From positions 744,001 to 808,000 of the forward strand of contig NZ_BMSF01000001.1 in assembly GCF_014649015.1 (NCBI RefSeq): 64,000 nucleotides of DNA, given 5' to 3'. Source of the DNA: Streptomyces narbonensis. Lineage in GTDB: Bacteria > Actinomycetota > Actinomycetes > Streptomycetales > Streptomycetaceae. The notes below the pieces were generated by a model. That model ran no database searches, was not told where the DNA came from, and saw only the letters and a list, made by a program, of their open reading frames with translations. A program made the translations under genes and the position numbers. Shown here one piece after another: positions 50,664-59,705 of the stretch (position 1 is the first letter of the stretch; each line of letters starts with the position of its first letter).

Positions 50664-51431
50664 TTAGTGGATCTCGTCCACCAGGACGTCCAGCGCCCCC
50701 GCCTTGCCGCCTTCCTCCACCACGTACCCCAGATCCCGCAGGGCCGCCGTCAGCTCCGCCGGCGACGCGGGCTCCGCACCCGCCTCCAGGAGGCTCCGGA
50801 CGATCCGGCCCTTCGTCGCCTTGTTGAAGTGGCTGACCACCTTCCGGGTCGGGGCGTGCAGCACCCGCACGGTCGCCGTCCGCGCCGCCACCTCGCCCTT
50901 CGGCTTCCACGCCGACGCGTACGCCGACGAGCGCAGGTCCAGGACCAGGCCGTCCCCGGCCGCCTCCGGCAGCACCGACGCCATCGCGCCCCGCCAGTGC
51001 GCGCCCAGAGCGCCGAGCCCCGGCAGCTTGACCCCCATCGAGCAGCGGTACGACGGAATCCGGTCCGTCACCTTCACCGCGCCCCACAGCCCCGAGAAGA
51101 CGAGCAGGGACCGCCCCGCGCGCTTCCGGGCCGCGGCGTCCAGCGTCGCCAGACCCAGCGCGTCGTACAGGACACCCGTGTAGACCTCGCCCGCCGGGCG
51201 CGCGCCCGCCGTCCGGAGCTCGACGTTCTTCGCGACCTCGCCGCGCAGCCCCTCGCTCAGCCCGAGGACCTCACGCGCCTTCCCCTCGTCGGCGGCGCAC
51301 AGCTCGACCAGCTCCTCCAGAACCGCGGCCCGCGCCTCCGCGAGCCCCGGCAGGGACAGCGACTCCGGCTTGAGCGGCGCCCCGCGCCCCGAGGAGGCCT
51401 TGCCTTCGGAGGGCGGCAACAGCACGAGCAC
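50664..51431 (-). CDS. yaaA: YaaA-family peroxide-stress protein
   Basis: 255 residues starting VLVLLPPSEGKA, the invariant YaaA opening. Further family segments are LLVFSGLWGAVKVTDRIPSYRCSMG, VLDLRSSAYASAW and VVSHFNKATKGRIVRSL. In E. coli the homologue lowers free iron under peroxide stress and binds DNA. The GTG has GAAGGAGAACC upstream. The gene ends 61 bases before eda. Confidence 0.9.
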   Translation of the reverse strand: MLVLLPPSEGKASSGRGAPLKPESLSLPGLAEARAAVLEELVELCAADEGKAREVLGLSEGLRGEVAKNVELRTAGARPAGEVYTGVLYDALGLATLDAAARKRAGRSLLVFSGLWGAVKVTDRIPSYRCSMGVKLPGLGALGAHWRGAMASVLPEAAGDGLVLDLRSSAYASAWKPKGEVAARTATVRVLHAPTRKVVSHFNKATKGRIVRSLLEAGAEPASPAELTAALRDLGYVVEEGGKAGALDVLVDEIH

Positions 51432-51516
51432 GGTGGTTCTCCTTCGTCCGTACGGGGTGGGGGTGCGGTCCAGCCTACGAGGTGCCGCACCCCACCCCTC
51501 GCCATACGCTCGGTCC

Positions 51517-52959
51517 ATGCCCCGCCGCCACATCCACGTGACCGGCGCAGCCGAGGCTCCGCTGCGGGCCGCCCTGCGCGCACTCCGTACCGAGCTCGCG
51601 ATCCCCGCGGCCTTCCCGCCCGCGGTCCTCGCCGAGGCCGAGGCCGCCGCGAAGAACCCCAGGCTTCCCGCGTACGACGCCACCGACCTGCCGTTCCTCA
51701 CGATCGACCCGCCCACCTCCACCGACCTCGACCAGGCCATGCACCTGGCCCGGCGGGCCGACGGCGGCTACCGCGTCCACTACGCCATCGCCGACGTCGC
51801 CGCCTTCGTCGCACCCGGCTCCGCGCTCGACGCCGAGGCCCACCGGCGGGTCCTCACCCTCTACTTCCCCGACGGCAAGGTCCCCCTCCACCCCACCGTC
51901 CTCTCCGAGGGCGCCGCCAGCCTCCTCCCCGGCGAACCCCGCCCCGCGCTCCTCTGGCGCATCGACCTCGACGCCGAGGGCCGCAGGGTCGCCACCGACG
52001 TCCGGCGCGCCCTCGTCCGCAGCCGCGCCAAGCTCGACTACGCGGGCGTGCAGCGGCAGATCGACGCCGGCACGGCCGAGGAGCCCCTCGCGCTCCTCCG
52101 CGAGATCGGACGGCTCCGCGAGGCCCTCGAAGCGGAGCGCGGCGGGATCTCCCTCAGCGTCCCCGAGCAGGAGATCGTCGAGAGCGACCACACGTACTCC
52201 CTCGCCTACCGGGCGCCGCTCCCCGCCGACGGCTGGAACGCCCAGATCTCGCTGCTCACCGGCATGGCCGCCGCCGACCTCATGACCGCCGCCGGCACCG
52301 GCATCCTCCGCACCCTGCCCACGGCCCCCGACGGTGCGGTCGCCCGGCTGCGCCGCTCCGCGCGGGCCCTCGGCGTCGACTGGCCGCACCACGTCTCGTA
52401 CGCGGACGTCGTCCGCTCCGCCGACCCCGAGAACCCGCGCCACGCCGCCTTCCTCCAGGAGTGCACCACCCTCCTGCGCGGCGCCGGCTACACGGTCTTC
52501 ACCGACGGCCACGTCCCCACCCCGGCCGTGCACGCCGCCGTCGCCGACGAGTACACCCACTGCACCGCGCCGCTGCGCCGGCTCGTCGACCGGTACGCGG
52601 GCGAGCTGTGCGTGGCGGCGGTAGCCGGGAACGAACCGCCCGAGTGGGTCCGGGCCGCGCTCCCCCTCCTCCCCGACGAGATGGCGGCGGGCACGCGCCG
52701 CGCCAACACCGTCGAGCGCGAGAGCGTCGACATCGTCGAGGCGGCGCTCCTGAAGGAGCGGGTCGGCGAGGTCTTCGACGCGTACGTGATCGACGTGAAG
52801 GAACGCGAACCGGCCGTGGGCACCGTCCACCTGGAGGACCCGGCGGTCGTCGCCCGGATCGTCGGCGGCACCTCCCACCTGCCGCTGGGGGAGTGGCTGC
52901 GGGTCAGGCTCGCGGAGGCGGACCCGGGCTCGGCGAAGGTGCTGTTCGCGCCCGCGTGA
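51517..52959 (+). CDS. RNB-domain 3'-5' exoribonuclease
   Basis: 480 residues. The RNB catalytic core shows the acidic cluster FLTIDPPTSTDLDQAMH, then YRVHYAIADVAAFV and TLYFPDGKVPLHP, and the C-terminal EYTHCTAPLRRLVDRY that contacts RNA. It lacks the cold-shock and S1 domains of RNase II/R, so it is the short actinobacterial type. It degrades RNA processively. The 3' end overlaps the convergent membrane-protein gene by 56 bases. Confidence 0.9.
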   Translation: MPRRHIHVTGAAEAPLRAALRALRTELAIPAAFPPAVLAEAEAAAKNPRLPAYDATDLPFLTIDPPTSTDLDQAMHLARRADGGYRVHYAIADVAAFVAPGSALDAEAHRRVLTLYFPDGKVPLHPTVLSEGAASLLPGEPRPALLWRIDLDAEGRRVATDVRRALVRSRAKLDYAGVQRQIDAGTAEEPLALLREIGRLREALEAERGGISLSVPEQEIVESDHTYSLAYRAPLPADGWNAQISLLTGMAAADLMTAAGTGILRTLPTAPDGAVARLRRSARALGVDWPHHVSYADVVRSADPENPRHAAFLQECTTLLRGAGYTVFTDGHVPTPAVHAAVADEYTHCTAPLRRLVDRYAGELCVAAVAGNEPPEWVRAALPLLPDEMAAGTRRANTVERESVDIVEAALLKERVGEVFDAYVIDVKEREPAVGTVHLEDPAVVARIVGGTSHLPLGEWLRVRLAEADPGSAKVLFAPA

Positions 52960-53767
52960 GCGCGTCGGCCAAGGCGTCGGCCAGCGCCTTCGGGTCGTCG
53001 GCGTGGACGCGGACGATCCGTACGGGCCGGGGCCCGCCGAGCAGCCGGGGCGCGTCGACCGGCTCGGTCAGCTCGATCGTCAGGGAGGTCTGCGAGCCGA
53101 CCGCGAGGTTCAGCTCGCCCTCGGTCTTCTCGTGCGAGAACAGCGACTCGCGGCGGACGGACGCGATCAGGCCGAGCGGTACGCGGACGTCGACGTGGGC
53201 CGCCTGCCGCAGGCGCAGGACGTCACCGGTCAGGACGTGCGGGCGGGTCACGGAGGCCGCGTGCAGGCCGAGGACGAAGAGCACGGTGTAGACGTCGAGG
53301 ACGAAGACGATCGCGTGGACGACGGGCCAGCCGGCGAGCAGGTACGACACGCCGACGGTCTCGACGAGGCAGACGAAGGCGAAGCCGTACATGAGCGCGG
53401 CCTGGTCACGGGCGTGCGGGAAGACCCCGTCCGCGCCGGCGACCCCGTGCGGCCGCCGCGCGACCCACCGCACCAGGCTCGTCATCAGCCGCAGCTCGTG
53501 CCCGACGAGCCGCAGCACGGCCTCGGGGACGAGCTCGGCGACGGCCTCCCGGGCGGAGAGCCCGCGCCGGCGCAAGCCGAGGAAGACGAGCCCGGTGACC
53601 GTCAGGAGGGTGAGGGTCACCACCTCGGTGACGGCGAGGACGGCTCCAGGTATCCGCACCCCGGCGACGAGGCAGACCGCGAGGACGACCTCGGCGGGCA
53701 GCGCCGCGTACGCCACGAGCCGCAGGACGCGCAGGACGGGACGGAGCCGGTCGTCGGAGCCGTTCAC
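52904..53767 (-). CDS. Four-helix membrane protein of unknown function
   Basis: 287 residues with hydrophobic segments at about 15-38, 40-64, 128-146 and 148-170 (LRLVAYAALPAEVVLAVCLVA, TLTLLTVTGLVFLGL, FAFVCLVETVGVSYLLAG, HAIVFVLDVYTVLFVLGLH). A cytoplasmic C-terminal region carries beta strands (LRLRQAAHVDVRVPLGLIAS, SLTIELTEPVDAPRLLG), reminiscent of PH-like domains. The GTG overlaps the MerR stop as GTGA, so this is a cotranscribed target or partner. Confidence 0.68.
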   Translation of the reverse strand: MNGSDDRLRPVLRVLRLVAYAALPAEVVLAVCLVAGVRIPGAVLAVTEVVTLTLLTVTGLVFLGLRRRGLSAREAVAELVPEAVLRLVGHELRLMTSLVRWVARRPHGVAGADGVFPHARDQAALMYGFAFVCLVETVGVSYLLAGWPVVHAIVFVLDVYTVLFVLGLHAASVTRPHVLTGDVLRLRQAAHVDVRVPLGLIASVRRESLFSHEKTEGELNLAVGSQTSLTIELTEPVDAPRLLGGPRPVRIVRVHADDPKALADALADALTRARTAPSPSPGPPPRA

Positions 53768-54525
53768 CGGTCCTCCTCCTGCCGCTGCCGCTGCCGTTCC
53801 TGTACGAGCCGCATCGCGAGGCGGACGGCAGCGGACTGGGCGGGCGCGAGGTCGCCGAAGAAGGCGTCCGCGAGCCGGTTCGTCCCCTCGGCGGGCAGCT
53901 CCCCGCCCACCTCGTCGGGCAGACAGGCGGCAAGCACCCCGGCGGCCTCGGCCACCCGCGGATCGTCCGGCTCCGCCCCGGCGAGGGCGTCGAACCGCGC
54001 GTACACCTCGTGCGCGTACTCCGCCGTCCCGTGCAGCAGCCCCATCAGCCGGGCCCGCTCCTCCTCCGGGACGACGGTGTCGAGCAGCGCGAGGATCTCG
54101 CGGTCCTTCGCCGCCATCGGCGAGTCGGGCGCCGGGCCGAGCCCCGCCAGGAGCTCGCCGAGCTCCTCCGACACGGGCCCCTCGGCCGGCAGCAGCCCGC
54201 CCCGCGCCCGGTCCAGCAGCGCATTGAGCCGCTCCCGCCGCTCCCGGATGACGGCCTCCTGCCGGGCGAGGTCCTCCTCCAGCTCCCGCAGCACCTCCAC
54301 GAGCCCCCTCCCCTCGTCGTCCGCGAGCACGCCCCGCACCTCGTCGAGCCCGAGCCCCAGCTCGGTCAGCCGCCGGATCCGCGCGAGCAGCACGGCGTCC
54401 CGGATCCCGTACTCCCGGTACCCGTTGGCCCGCCGCGCGGGCTCGGGCAGCAGCCCGGACTGGTGGTAGTGCCGCACGGCCCGCGGGGTGACCCCCACGA
54501 GCGCGGCGATCTCGCCGATACGCAT
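53764..54525 (-). CDS. MerR-family transcriptional regulator
   Basis: 253 residues. HTH MRIGEIAALVGVTPRAVRHYHQSGLLPEPARRANGYR is typical MerR, followed by a coiled-coil dimer helix and a 130-residue effector-binding region rich in acidic residues with no cysteine signature. A dyad in the upstream TTGACC-bearing region (54540-54566) fits MerR-type promoter distortion. The next gene, a membrane protein, is co-transcribed. Confidence 0.85.
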   Translation of the reverse strand: MRIGEIAALVGVTPRAVRHYHQSGLLPEPARRANGYREYGIRDAVLLARIRRLTELGLGLDEVRGVLADDEGRGLVEVLRELEEDLARQEAVIRERRERLNALLDRARGGLLPAEGPVSEELGELLAGLGPAPDSPMAAKDREILALLDTVVPEEERARLMGLLHGTAEYAHEVYARFDALAGAEPDDPRVAEAAGVLAACLPDEVGGELPAEGTNRLADAFFGDLAPAQSAAVRLAMRLVQERQRQRQEEDR

Positions 54526-54640
54526 GGCCCCAGTAGAAACCCTGACGCTGCGACAAGGTCAAGCGCGCTCCGGAGCGGTTCGTGGATCATGTGCCACGAT
54601 CGAGGGAACGACCCCGATCCGACGGACGGCAGGTGCCTTG

Positions 54641-55237
54641 ATGTCCGAGCCTGACGGCATGACTGCCATGCCGCATGAATCGCTCACGCAGGCGGACGTC
54701 CTGCTGGAGGGCTTCCTGGCGCTGGACACGCCGGAGGGCTTCCGCGCGGAGTTGATCGAGGGGGAGATCGTCGTGACACCGCCGCCGGACGGGGACCACG
54801 AGAAGTACATCAGCCGGGTTCTCAGGCAGGTGATCAGGCGGTCCGTCGTCGACATGGACGTCTCGGGCAACAAGGGGCTGAAGTCGCCGAGCGCCGTGGA
54901 GCGGCCGAGGAACCACGTCATCCCGGACCTCACGTTCGCTCCGGCCGATTCCGATCTGTTCGCGGGCGCCGACTCCTGGATGCCCGTCGACGGCGTGGCC
55001 ATGGTCCTGGAGGTCACCTCCAGCCGGCCGAACGCCGATCGAGAGGCCAAGCGCCGCTGCTACGCCCGGGGCGGCATCCCGCTCTACCTGCTGGTCGATC
55101 GGGACACGTCCACGGTGACGCTCTTCACCGACCCGGAAAGCGGCGACTACCGCGAACTCCACGCCGTGCCCTTCGGCAAACCCCTTCCCCTCCCCGACCC
55201 CTTCGGCTTCGAACTGGAGACGGCCGACTTCCTCTGA
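54641..55237 (+). CDS. Uma2-family nuclease-like protein
   Basis: 198 residues of the DUF820/Uma2 family. The PD-(D/E)xK-like core is seen as ELIEGEIVVTPPPDGDHEKY, VIPDLTFAPAD (Asp) and AMVLEVTSSRPNADREAKRRCYARGGIPLYLLVDRD, with Glu and Lys at the expected sites. Function of these abundant actinobacterial proteins is unresolved. It ends 28 bases before rnpB and is divergent from merR. Confidence 0.85.
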   Translation: MSEPDGMTAMPHESLTQADVLLEGFLALDTPEGFRAELIEGEIVVTPPPDGDHEKYISRVLRQVIRRSVVDMDVSGNKGLKSPSAVERPRNHVIPDLTFAPADSDLFAGADSWMPVDGVAMVLEVTSSRPNADREAKRRCYARGGIPLYLLVDRDTSTVTLFTDPESGDYRELHAVPFGKPLPLPDPFGFELETADFL

Positions 55238-55264
55238 AACGGCGGGTAGCATGGTCGGCACGGC

Positions 55265-55666
55265 AGACGAGCCGGGCGGGCGGCCGCGTGGAGATCCTCG
55301 GATCTTCCCGAGGAACGTCCGGGCTCCACAGAGCAGGGTGGTGGCTAACGGCCACCCGGGGTGACCCGCGGGACAGTGCCACAGAAAACAGACCGCCGGG
55401 GACCTCGGTCCTCGGTAAGGGTGAAACGGTGGTGTAAGAGACCACCAGCGCCTGAGGTGACTCAGGCGGCTAGGTAAACCCCACTCGGAGCAAGGTCAAG
55501 AGGGGACACTCCGGTGTCCCTGCGCGGATGTTCGAGGGCTGCTCGCCCGAGTCCGCGGGTAGACCGCAGGAGGCCGGCGGCAACGCCGGTCCTAGATGGA
55601 TGGCCGTCGCCCCGACGACCGCGAGGTCCCGGGGCACAGAACCCGGCGTACAGCCCGACTCGTCTG
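55265..55666 (+). ncRNA. rnpB: RNase P RNA (bacterial class A)
   Basis: Conserved elements of type A RNase P RNA appear in order: the P1 strand AGACGAG, the GAGGAACGTCCGGGCTCC core with the cap, the CAGGGTGGTGGCTAACGGCC segment, the CAGAAAACAGACCGCC block, GTAAGGGTGAAACGGTGG, GGCTAGGTAAACCCCAC and AGATGGATGGCCGTC before the 3' ACAGAACCCGGCG-TACAGCCC and closing strand CTCGTCT. It forms the catalytic RNA that trims tRNA 5' ends. A TAGCAT -10-like element is at 55246-55251. Ends are approximate. Confidence 0.93.
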
Positions 55667-55682
55667 TCGGCCCACGTAGGGA

Positions 55683-55722
55683 GGGCCCCCGGCCAGGTTT
55701 TTGACCTGGTCGGGGGCCCTTT
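55683..55722 (+). terminator. rnpB terminator
   Basis: GGGCCCCCGGCCAGGT pairs with ACCTGGTCGGGGGCCC over a TTTTG loop with one mismatch, followed by TTTCG. Confidence 0.88.
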
Positions 55723-55853
55723 CGTGGGGGTCTTCGGCGGGAACCGGCGGATCCGCTTCAGAATCCCTCCAGCGCTGCGCTATCGCCCCGCGCGACCTTC
55801 TTCACCACAGCAGTCGACGCTGAAGCGCTGCGAAGAAGGAGAGGGTTCCCGCG

Positions 55854-56984
55854 ATGGTCTCCATCGACGCACCGCCGCCCACCCCCGTCGTCCTCATGCT
55901 GCCGGGGCAGGGCTCGCAGTACCCGGGCATGGGCCATGGCCTCTACGGCACCGAGGCCGTCTTCACCCGGGTCGTCGACGAGGTCCTGGAGCTCCTCGGG
56001 GCCGAGGGGCGTCGGGTGCGGGACGACTGGCTGGCCGAGCGGCCCCTCGTCGACCTCGACGACGTCACCCGCGCCCAGCCCCTGATCTTCGCCCTCGACA
56101 TCGCCTACGGCGCCCTCCTCTTCTCCTGGGGCGTCCGGCCCGCCGCGCTCGTCGGGCACAGCGCCGGCGAGTACGCGGCCGCCGTTCTCGCCGGGATCAT
56201 GAAGCTGCCCGACGCGGTGGCCGCGCTCGACGCCCGCGTACGGGCGCTCGCCGCCGCCCCGCGCGGCGGGATGGCCTCGGTGGCCGCCAGTCCGGCGATG
56301 CTCACCCCCTGGCTCACCTCGCAGGTCGTCGTCGGCGCGGTCAACGCGCCCCTGCAGACGATGATCGCCGGACCCGAGCCCCAGCTGACCGCCGTCACCG
56401 ACGCCCTGACCGCCGGGTCGGTGACCTGGATGCGGGCCAAGGCCACCACCGGCTTCCACAGCCCGTCCGTCGAGGCGGCCTGCGCGAGCACCCGGCCCGC
56501 GTACGAGCGGATCGACTTCAAGGCGCCGAGGACCGTCGTGGTCTCCGGTTACACCGCGCGGCCGCTCGCCGAACCGCAGCTGAGCGACCCGGACTTCTGG
56601 GCGATGCAGCCCGCCAGGACCGTCCTCTTCCACGCGGCGCTCACCCATCTCCTCGACGGCGCCGGGCCCGTCGGCGGCGGACCCTTCCTCCTCGTCGAGG
56701 CGGGCCCCGGGGAGGGCCTCTCCCTGATCGCCCGCCGCCACCAGGCCGTCACCCGGAACGGATCGGCTGTGGTGCCCCTCTCCCCGGTACGGGCGGGTGC
56801 GCAGCTCGATGCCGGGCAACTGGCTGTCGTGGCAGGGAAGCTGCGGGACCGCGGACATCGGCTCGGCCGCCGGGCCCCCGCCCCCGTGGAGCCCGCAGGC
56901 CCCGGAGGCCCCGAGGGCGCCACCGCCCCTTCCGCACGGCAGCGAGAGGACCAGAGATGGACAGCGAGAGCGGGCGCCGCGTAG
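55854..56984 (+). CDS. Malonyl/acyl-CoA acyltransferase (AT domain protein)
   Basis: 376 residues. The AT fold is clear: LMLPGQGSQYPGMGHGLYG start, catalytic Ser in ALVGHSAGEYAAAVLAG, the acyl-selectivity region TTGFHSPSVEA with the catalytic His, and VEAGPGEGLSLIARRH. The GFHS sequence is closest to the malonyl type rather than YASH methylmalonyl type. Stand-alone ATs load extender units onto ACPs for aromatic polyketide or trans-AT systems. The C-terminal 45 residues are Pro/Gly/Arg-rich. The GGAGAGGG site precedes the ATG. Its 3' end overlaps the next gene by 28 bases. It begins just after rnpB. Confidence 0.87.
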   Translation: MVSIDAPPPTPVVLMLPGQGSQYPGMGHGLYGTEAVFTRVVDEVLELLGAEGRRVRDDWLAERPLVDLDDVTRAQPLIFALDIAYGALLFSWGVRPAALVGHSAGEYAAAVLAGIMKLPDAVAALDARVRALAAAPRGGMASVAASPAMLTPWLTSQVVVGAVNAPLQTMIAGPEPQLTAVTDALTAGSVTWMRAKATTGFHSPSVEAACASTRPAYERIDFKAPRTVVVSGYTARPLAEPQLSDPDFWAMQPARTVLFHAALTHLLDGAGPVGGGPFLLVEAGPGEGLSLIARRHQAVTRNGSAVVPLSPVRAGAQLDAGQLAVVAGKLRDRGHRLGRRAPAPVEPAGPGGPEGATAPSARQREDQRWTARAGAA

Positions 56985-57982
56985 TCCTCGTCCCCGGAAG
57001 GAAGAGCTCCTTGACCACCACCGACGGCCCGGCCGTCCACGTCATCCGCCACGAGACGGCCGTCGCGGCCCCGCCCGAGGCGGTCTTCGCCCTGGTGGCT
57101 GACGTGACCCGGTGGCCCCAGGTCTTCGGGTCCACCGTGTACGCCGAGGTGACCCGGGACGACGGCACCGAACAGGCCCTGCGCAGCTGGGCCTTCGTCG
57201 ACCGTGAGGTCCGCTCCTGCGCCTCCCGGCGGACCCTGGACCGGACCGCGCGCACGATCGCCTTCCGTCAGGACGCCCCGACGGCGCCGCTGGCCGCGAT
57301 GGGCGGCGAATGGCGCGTGGAGGCCGGTCCGGCGGACGGCTGCCGGGTGGTCCTGCTGCACGACTACTCCGTCCTGGACGACGAGCCCGGGACCGTCGAG
57401 CGGGTGGCCGCGGCGGTCGAGGCCACCGGTGCGACGGAGCTCGACGCCCTGCGCACCACCGCCGAGCAGGCCGCCGCCGCGGGCGGCGACGGGGGCGAGC
57501 TGACCTTCACCTTCAGCGACGGCGGGCGGATCCAGGGCTCCGCTCGCGACGTGTACGCGTTCCTCGACCGCGCCGACCTGTGGCCCGGGCGGCTGCCGCA
57601 CGTCGCCGTCACCCGCCTGACCGAGCAGGAAGGGGGCGTCCAGGTCCTCGACATGGACACCCGCGGCCCCGACGGCTCCCTCCACAACTCCCGTGCCGTC
57701 CGCGTGAGCTTCCCCGAGCGCGGACTGCTCGTCCACAAGCAGCTGAAGGTGCCGACGCTCATGGCCTGCCACACCGGGCGCTGGACCGTCGTCCAGCACG
57801 GGGAGGAGGTCACGGCCACCTCCTGGCACACCGTGACCCTGGATCCGGCCGGCGTCCGGCAGGTCCTCGGCGAGGCCGCGACGCTCGCCGACGCCCGGTC
57901 CCTGGTGCGCCACGCCCTCGGGACGAACAGCTCCACCCTGCTCCGGTACGCCAGGGCGCACGCCGAAGCCGCCAGGGCGTGA
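56957..57982 (+). CDS. Di-domain aromatase/cyclase (SRPBCC)
   Basis: 341 residues with two START-like polyketide cyclase domains: the first from about 25 (VIRHETAVAAPPEAVFALVADVTRWPQVFG), the second from about 178 (ELTFTFSDGGRIQGSARDVYAFLDRADLWPGRLPHVAVTRL). This di-domain ARO/CYC layout directs first-ring cyclisation and aromatisation in type II polyketide synthesis. No ketosynthase or ACP gene is in the window. The ATG, with GAGAGGACC upstream, lies inside the AT gene, showing translational coupling of AT and cyclase. Confidence 0.87.
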   Translation: MDSESGRRVVLVPGRKSSLTTTDGPAVHVIRHETAVAAPPEAVFALVADVTRWPQVFGSTVYAEVTRDDGTEQALRSWAFVDREVRSCASRRTLDRTARTIAFRQDAPTAPLAAMGGEWRVEAGPADGCRVVLLHDYSVLDDEPGTVERVAAAVEATGATELDALRTTAEQAAAAGGDGGELTFTFSDGGRIQGSARDVYAFLDRADLWPGRLPHVAVTRLTEQEGGVQVLDMDTRGPDGSLHNSRAVRVSFPERGLLVHKQLKVPTLMACHTGRWTVVQHGEEVTATSWHTVTLDPAGVRQVLGEAATLADARSLVRHALGTNSSTLLRYARAHAEAARA

Positions 57983-58034
57983 AGCGATGGGCACCCCGGG
58001 GCTCCGTACGCGCCGGCCGTGCCGTACACGCCGA

Positions 58035-58074
58035 ACGCGCCGCACGGGATGTGAGGGCATCCCGTACGGCGCGT
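58035..58074. terminator. Bidirectional hairpin between ARO/CYC and accE
   Basis: ACGCGCCGCACGGGATG pairs with CATCCCGTACGGCGCGT (one mismatch) around TGAGGG. It is between convergent genes. Confidence 0.75.
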
Positions 58075-58106
58075 ACGCGCGTGGAGGCGGCCGGCCGGCC
58101 GCGCGG

Positions 58107-58364
58107 TCAGCGGCCCCGGGGCACCGAGCGCCAGGAACCGGCCGCCTGCGAGGTGTGCGACCTGCTCCAGCGCGCCGTGCGGTCGGTCCTGGCGCTCGCC
58201 GCGCGGGGCGGCTCGCGGTGCAGCGTCGCCAGCAGGGCGGCGGTCACGGCGGCGACCTCCTCCGGGGTGGGGTTGCCGCTCAGGATCCGCAGGGGGCGGG
58301 CCGGCGTGGCGGTGGAGTCCGCGGTGTGCGGCGGCAGCGGGAACGGGGTCGAGGTGACGGTCAT
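58107..58364 (-). CDS. accE: Acyl-CoA carboxylase epsilon subunit
   Basis: 85 residues. The AccE core is RILSGNPTPEEVAAVTAALLATL, with Arg/Gly-rich flanks that form the known short helices, and a C-terminal SWRSVPRGR. AccE activates acetyl/propionyl-CoA carboxylase beta subunits, raising malonyl-CoA supply. The alpha and beta subunits are not in the window. The 274-bp gap upstream (58365-58638) holds GC-rich microrepeats (GGCAACGGC, GGGCACTGG, GGTGTACG-type) but no gene or clear promoter. Confidence 0.85.
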   Translation of the reverse strand: MTVTSTPFPLPPHTADSTATPARPLRILSGNPTPEEVAAVTAALLATLHREPPRAASARTDRTARWSRSHTSQAAGSWRSVPRGR

Positions 58365-58638
58365 GGCGATGGCCTCCTGCGGGGAGGGGCGGACCCCTCG
58401 GGCGGATTCACGATGGGTGGGCGGTAAGGCGGTAGGGCGGTGTGCGGGGCGGGCGGCCCCGCGAGGTGTGCGCGGTCGGGCGGGACTGCGGGTGTACGCG
58501 GTCGGGTGCGACGGCGGGTGTACGGGGTGGGCCGGGCGGCCTCCGGGGCCTGTCCGGCTCCGGAAACGGGCAACGGCAACGGCGCGGGCACTGGCAGCGG
58601 CACGGGCACTGGCAACGGCGCCGGCGCCGGCCGGGGGC

Positions 58639-59601
58639 TCAGCGGGCGGCGAGGTCCTCCAGGCCTCCGGCGAAGGCCTCCGGCGAGGGCAGGGCGGCCA
58701 TCGCCGAGCGCAGCCGCTGGGCGGTCGCCAGGGCCCGGCCGCCGTAGAGGAGGTCGGCGAGATGGCGGCGCAGCCGCAGCGAACTCCCGGTCTCCCGGGG
58801 GGCCTCGGCGGTCACGAGCCGGCGCCCGGCGCCGATCCGGTCCAGCCGGTCGCCCGCCGGGCGGCTGTCGGCGAGCACCAGCTGCGTGACGCCGTGGGCC
58901 GCGGCCTCCAGGGTCACGTCGGGGCCGCCCTCGTGGGCGACGGCCACACAGGTCGACAGGACCGGGCCGAGCAGGTCCGGATCCGCGAACCGGAGCGGGG
59001 AGCCGGGCCCGCCGAGGAAGCCCAGGGCGCCGACCACCCTGGCCCGTTCGGCGGTGGGGAGGAGGACGATCACCTCGACGTCGAGGCCGAGCGCGGCGCG
59101 GGCGACGAGGAGCAGCCGCTCGGGCGTCCAGCTCTCCGGCGAGCCGGCCGGGCCGGGACGCAGACACACCCGCAGCAGGTGGTGCGGCTCGCGCAGCTCG
59201 TACGGCAACTGTCCGGCGTGGGAGGTGGGCTGGCGTACGGACAGGGCGTCCGGCTCGGTGCCGGGGCCGGGCCCGCCGCGCAGCCCCGGCGGGCAGGGGT
59301 CGATGCGGACCGGCGCCGGTCCGTCGGAGCTCCGGTGGTCGAGCGGCGTCCATCGCACGACCCGCCCGTCGGGGAACGCCGCGCGGGCGCCGTCCTCCGG
59401 TGCGCCGTCCTCGGCGGACACCACCAGGTCGGGGTGCCAGCCGGGTGCGGGCGAGGACGTGCCGCGCAGCGCCGAGGAGAGCGGGGTGCCGGGCGGCCCG
59501 GCGGTGCGGACCTCGTGACCGGCGGCCGCGCAGGCCTCTGCGGCGGCCGTCATCGCGAGCAGATGCGAGACGGATTGCCGCGCGGTGAACAGGACGCGCA
59601 T
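58639..59601 (-). CDS. UGT/GT1-type glycosyltransferase-like protein
   Basis: 320 residues, shorter than the usual 390-420 of antibiotic GTs. The start MRVLFTARQSVSHLLAMTAAAEACAAAGHEVRTAG matches the activator-dependent GT N-terminus, with the His of SVSHLL. The C-terminal domain retains LLVARAALGLDVEVIVLLPT, then VAHEGGPDVTLEAAAHGVTQLVLAD and GDRLDRIGAGRRLV, the donor-binding part. A deletion seems to have shortened the central region around 110-150. ATG 59601 has GAAGGGG upstream. It may glycosylate the cluster's product; activity is uncertain because of the shortness. Confidence 0.72.
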   Translation of the reverse strand: MRVLFTARQSVSHLLAMTAAAEACAAAGHEVRTAGPPGTPLSSALRGTSSPAPGWHPDLVVSAEDGAPEDGARAAFPDGRVVRWTPLDHRSSDGPAPVRIDPCPPGLRGGPGPGTEPDALSVRQPTSHAGQLPYELREPHHLLRVCLRPGPAGSPESWTPERLLLVARAALGLDVEVIVLLPTAERARVVGALGFLGGPGSPLRFADPDLLGPVLSTCVAVAHEGGPDVTLEAAAHGVTQLVLADSRPAGDRLDRIGAGRRLVTAEAPRETGSSLRLRRHLADLLYGGRALATAQRLRSAMAALPSPEAFAGGLEDLAAR

Positions 59602-59705
59602 GGGTTCCCCTTCCGGCCGCGCAGTGCGCTTGATGCGCACGCTCATGCCGACCAGGGGACCCCCAGGCGGTCCAGCCTCGTTAGGGGGACGGTGGAGCCG
59701 GTACG

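Noticed and set aside
50115..53291. 1058-residue rightward open frame over eda, yaaA, RNB and membrane-protein genes
   Set aside because: Arg/Pro-rich shadow covering several real genes with recognised active sites.
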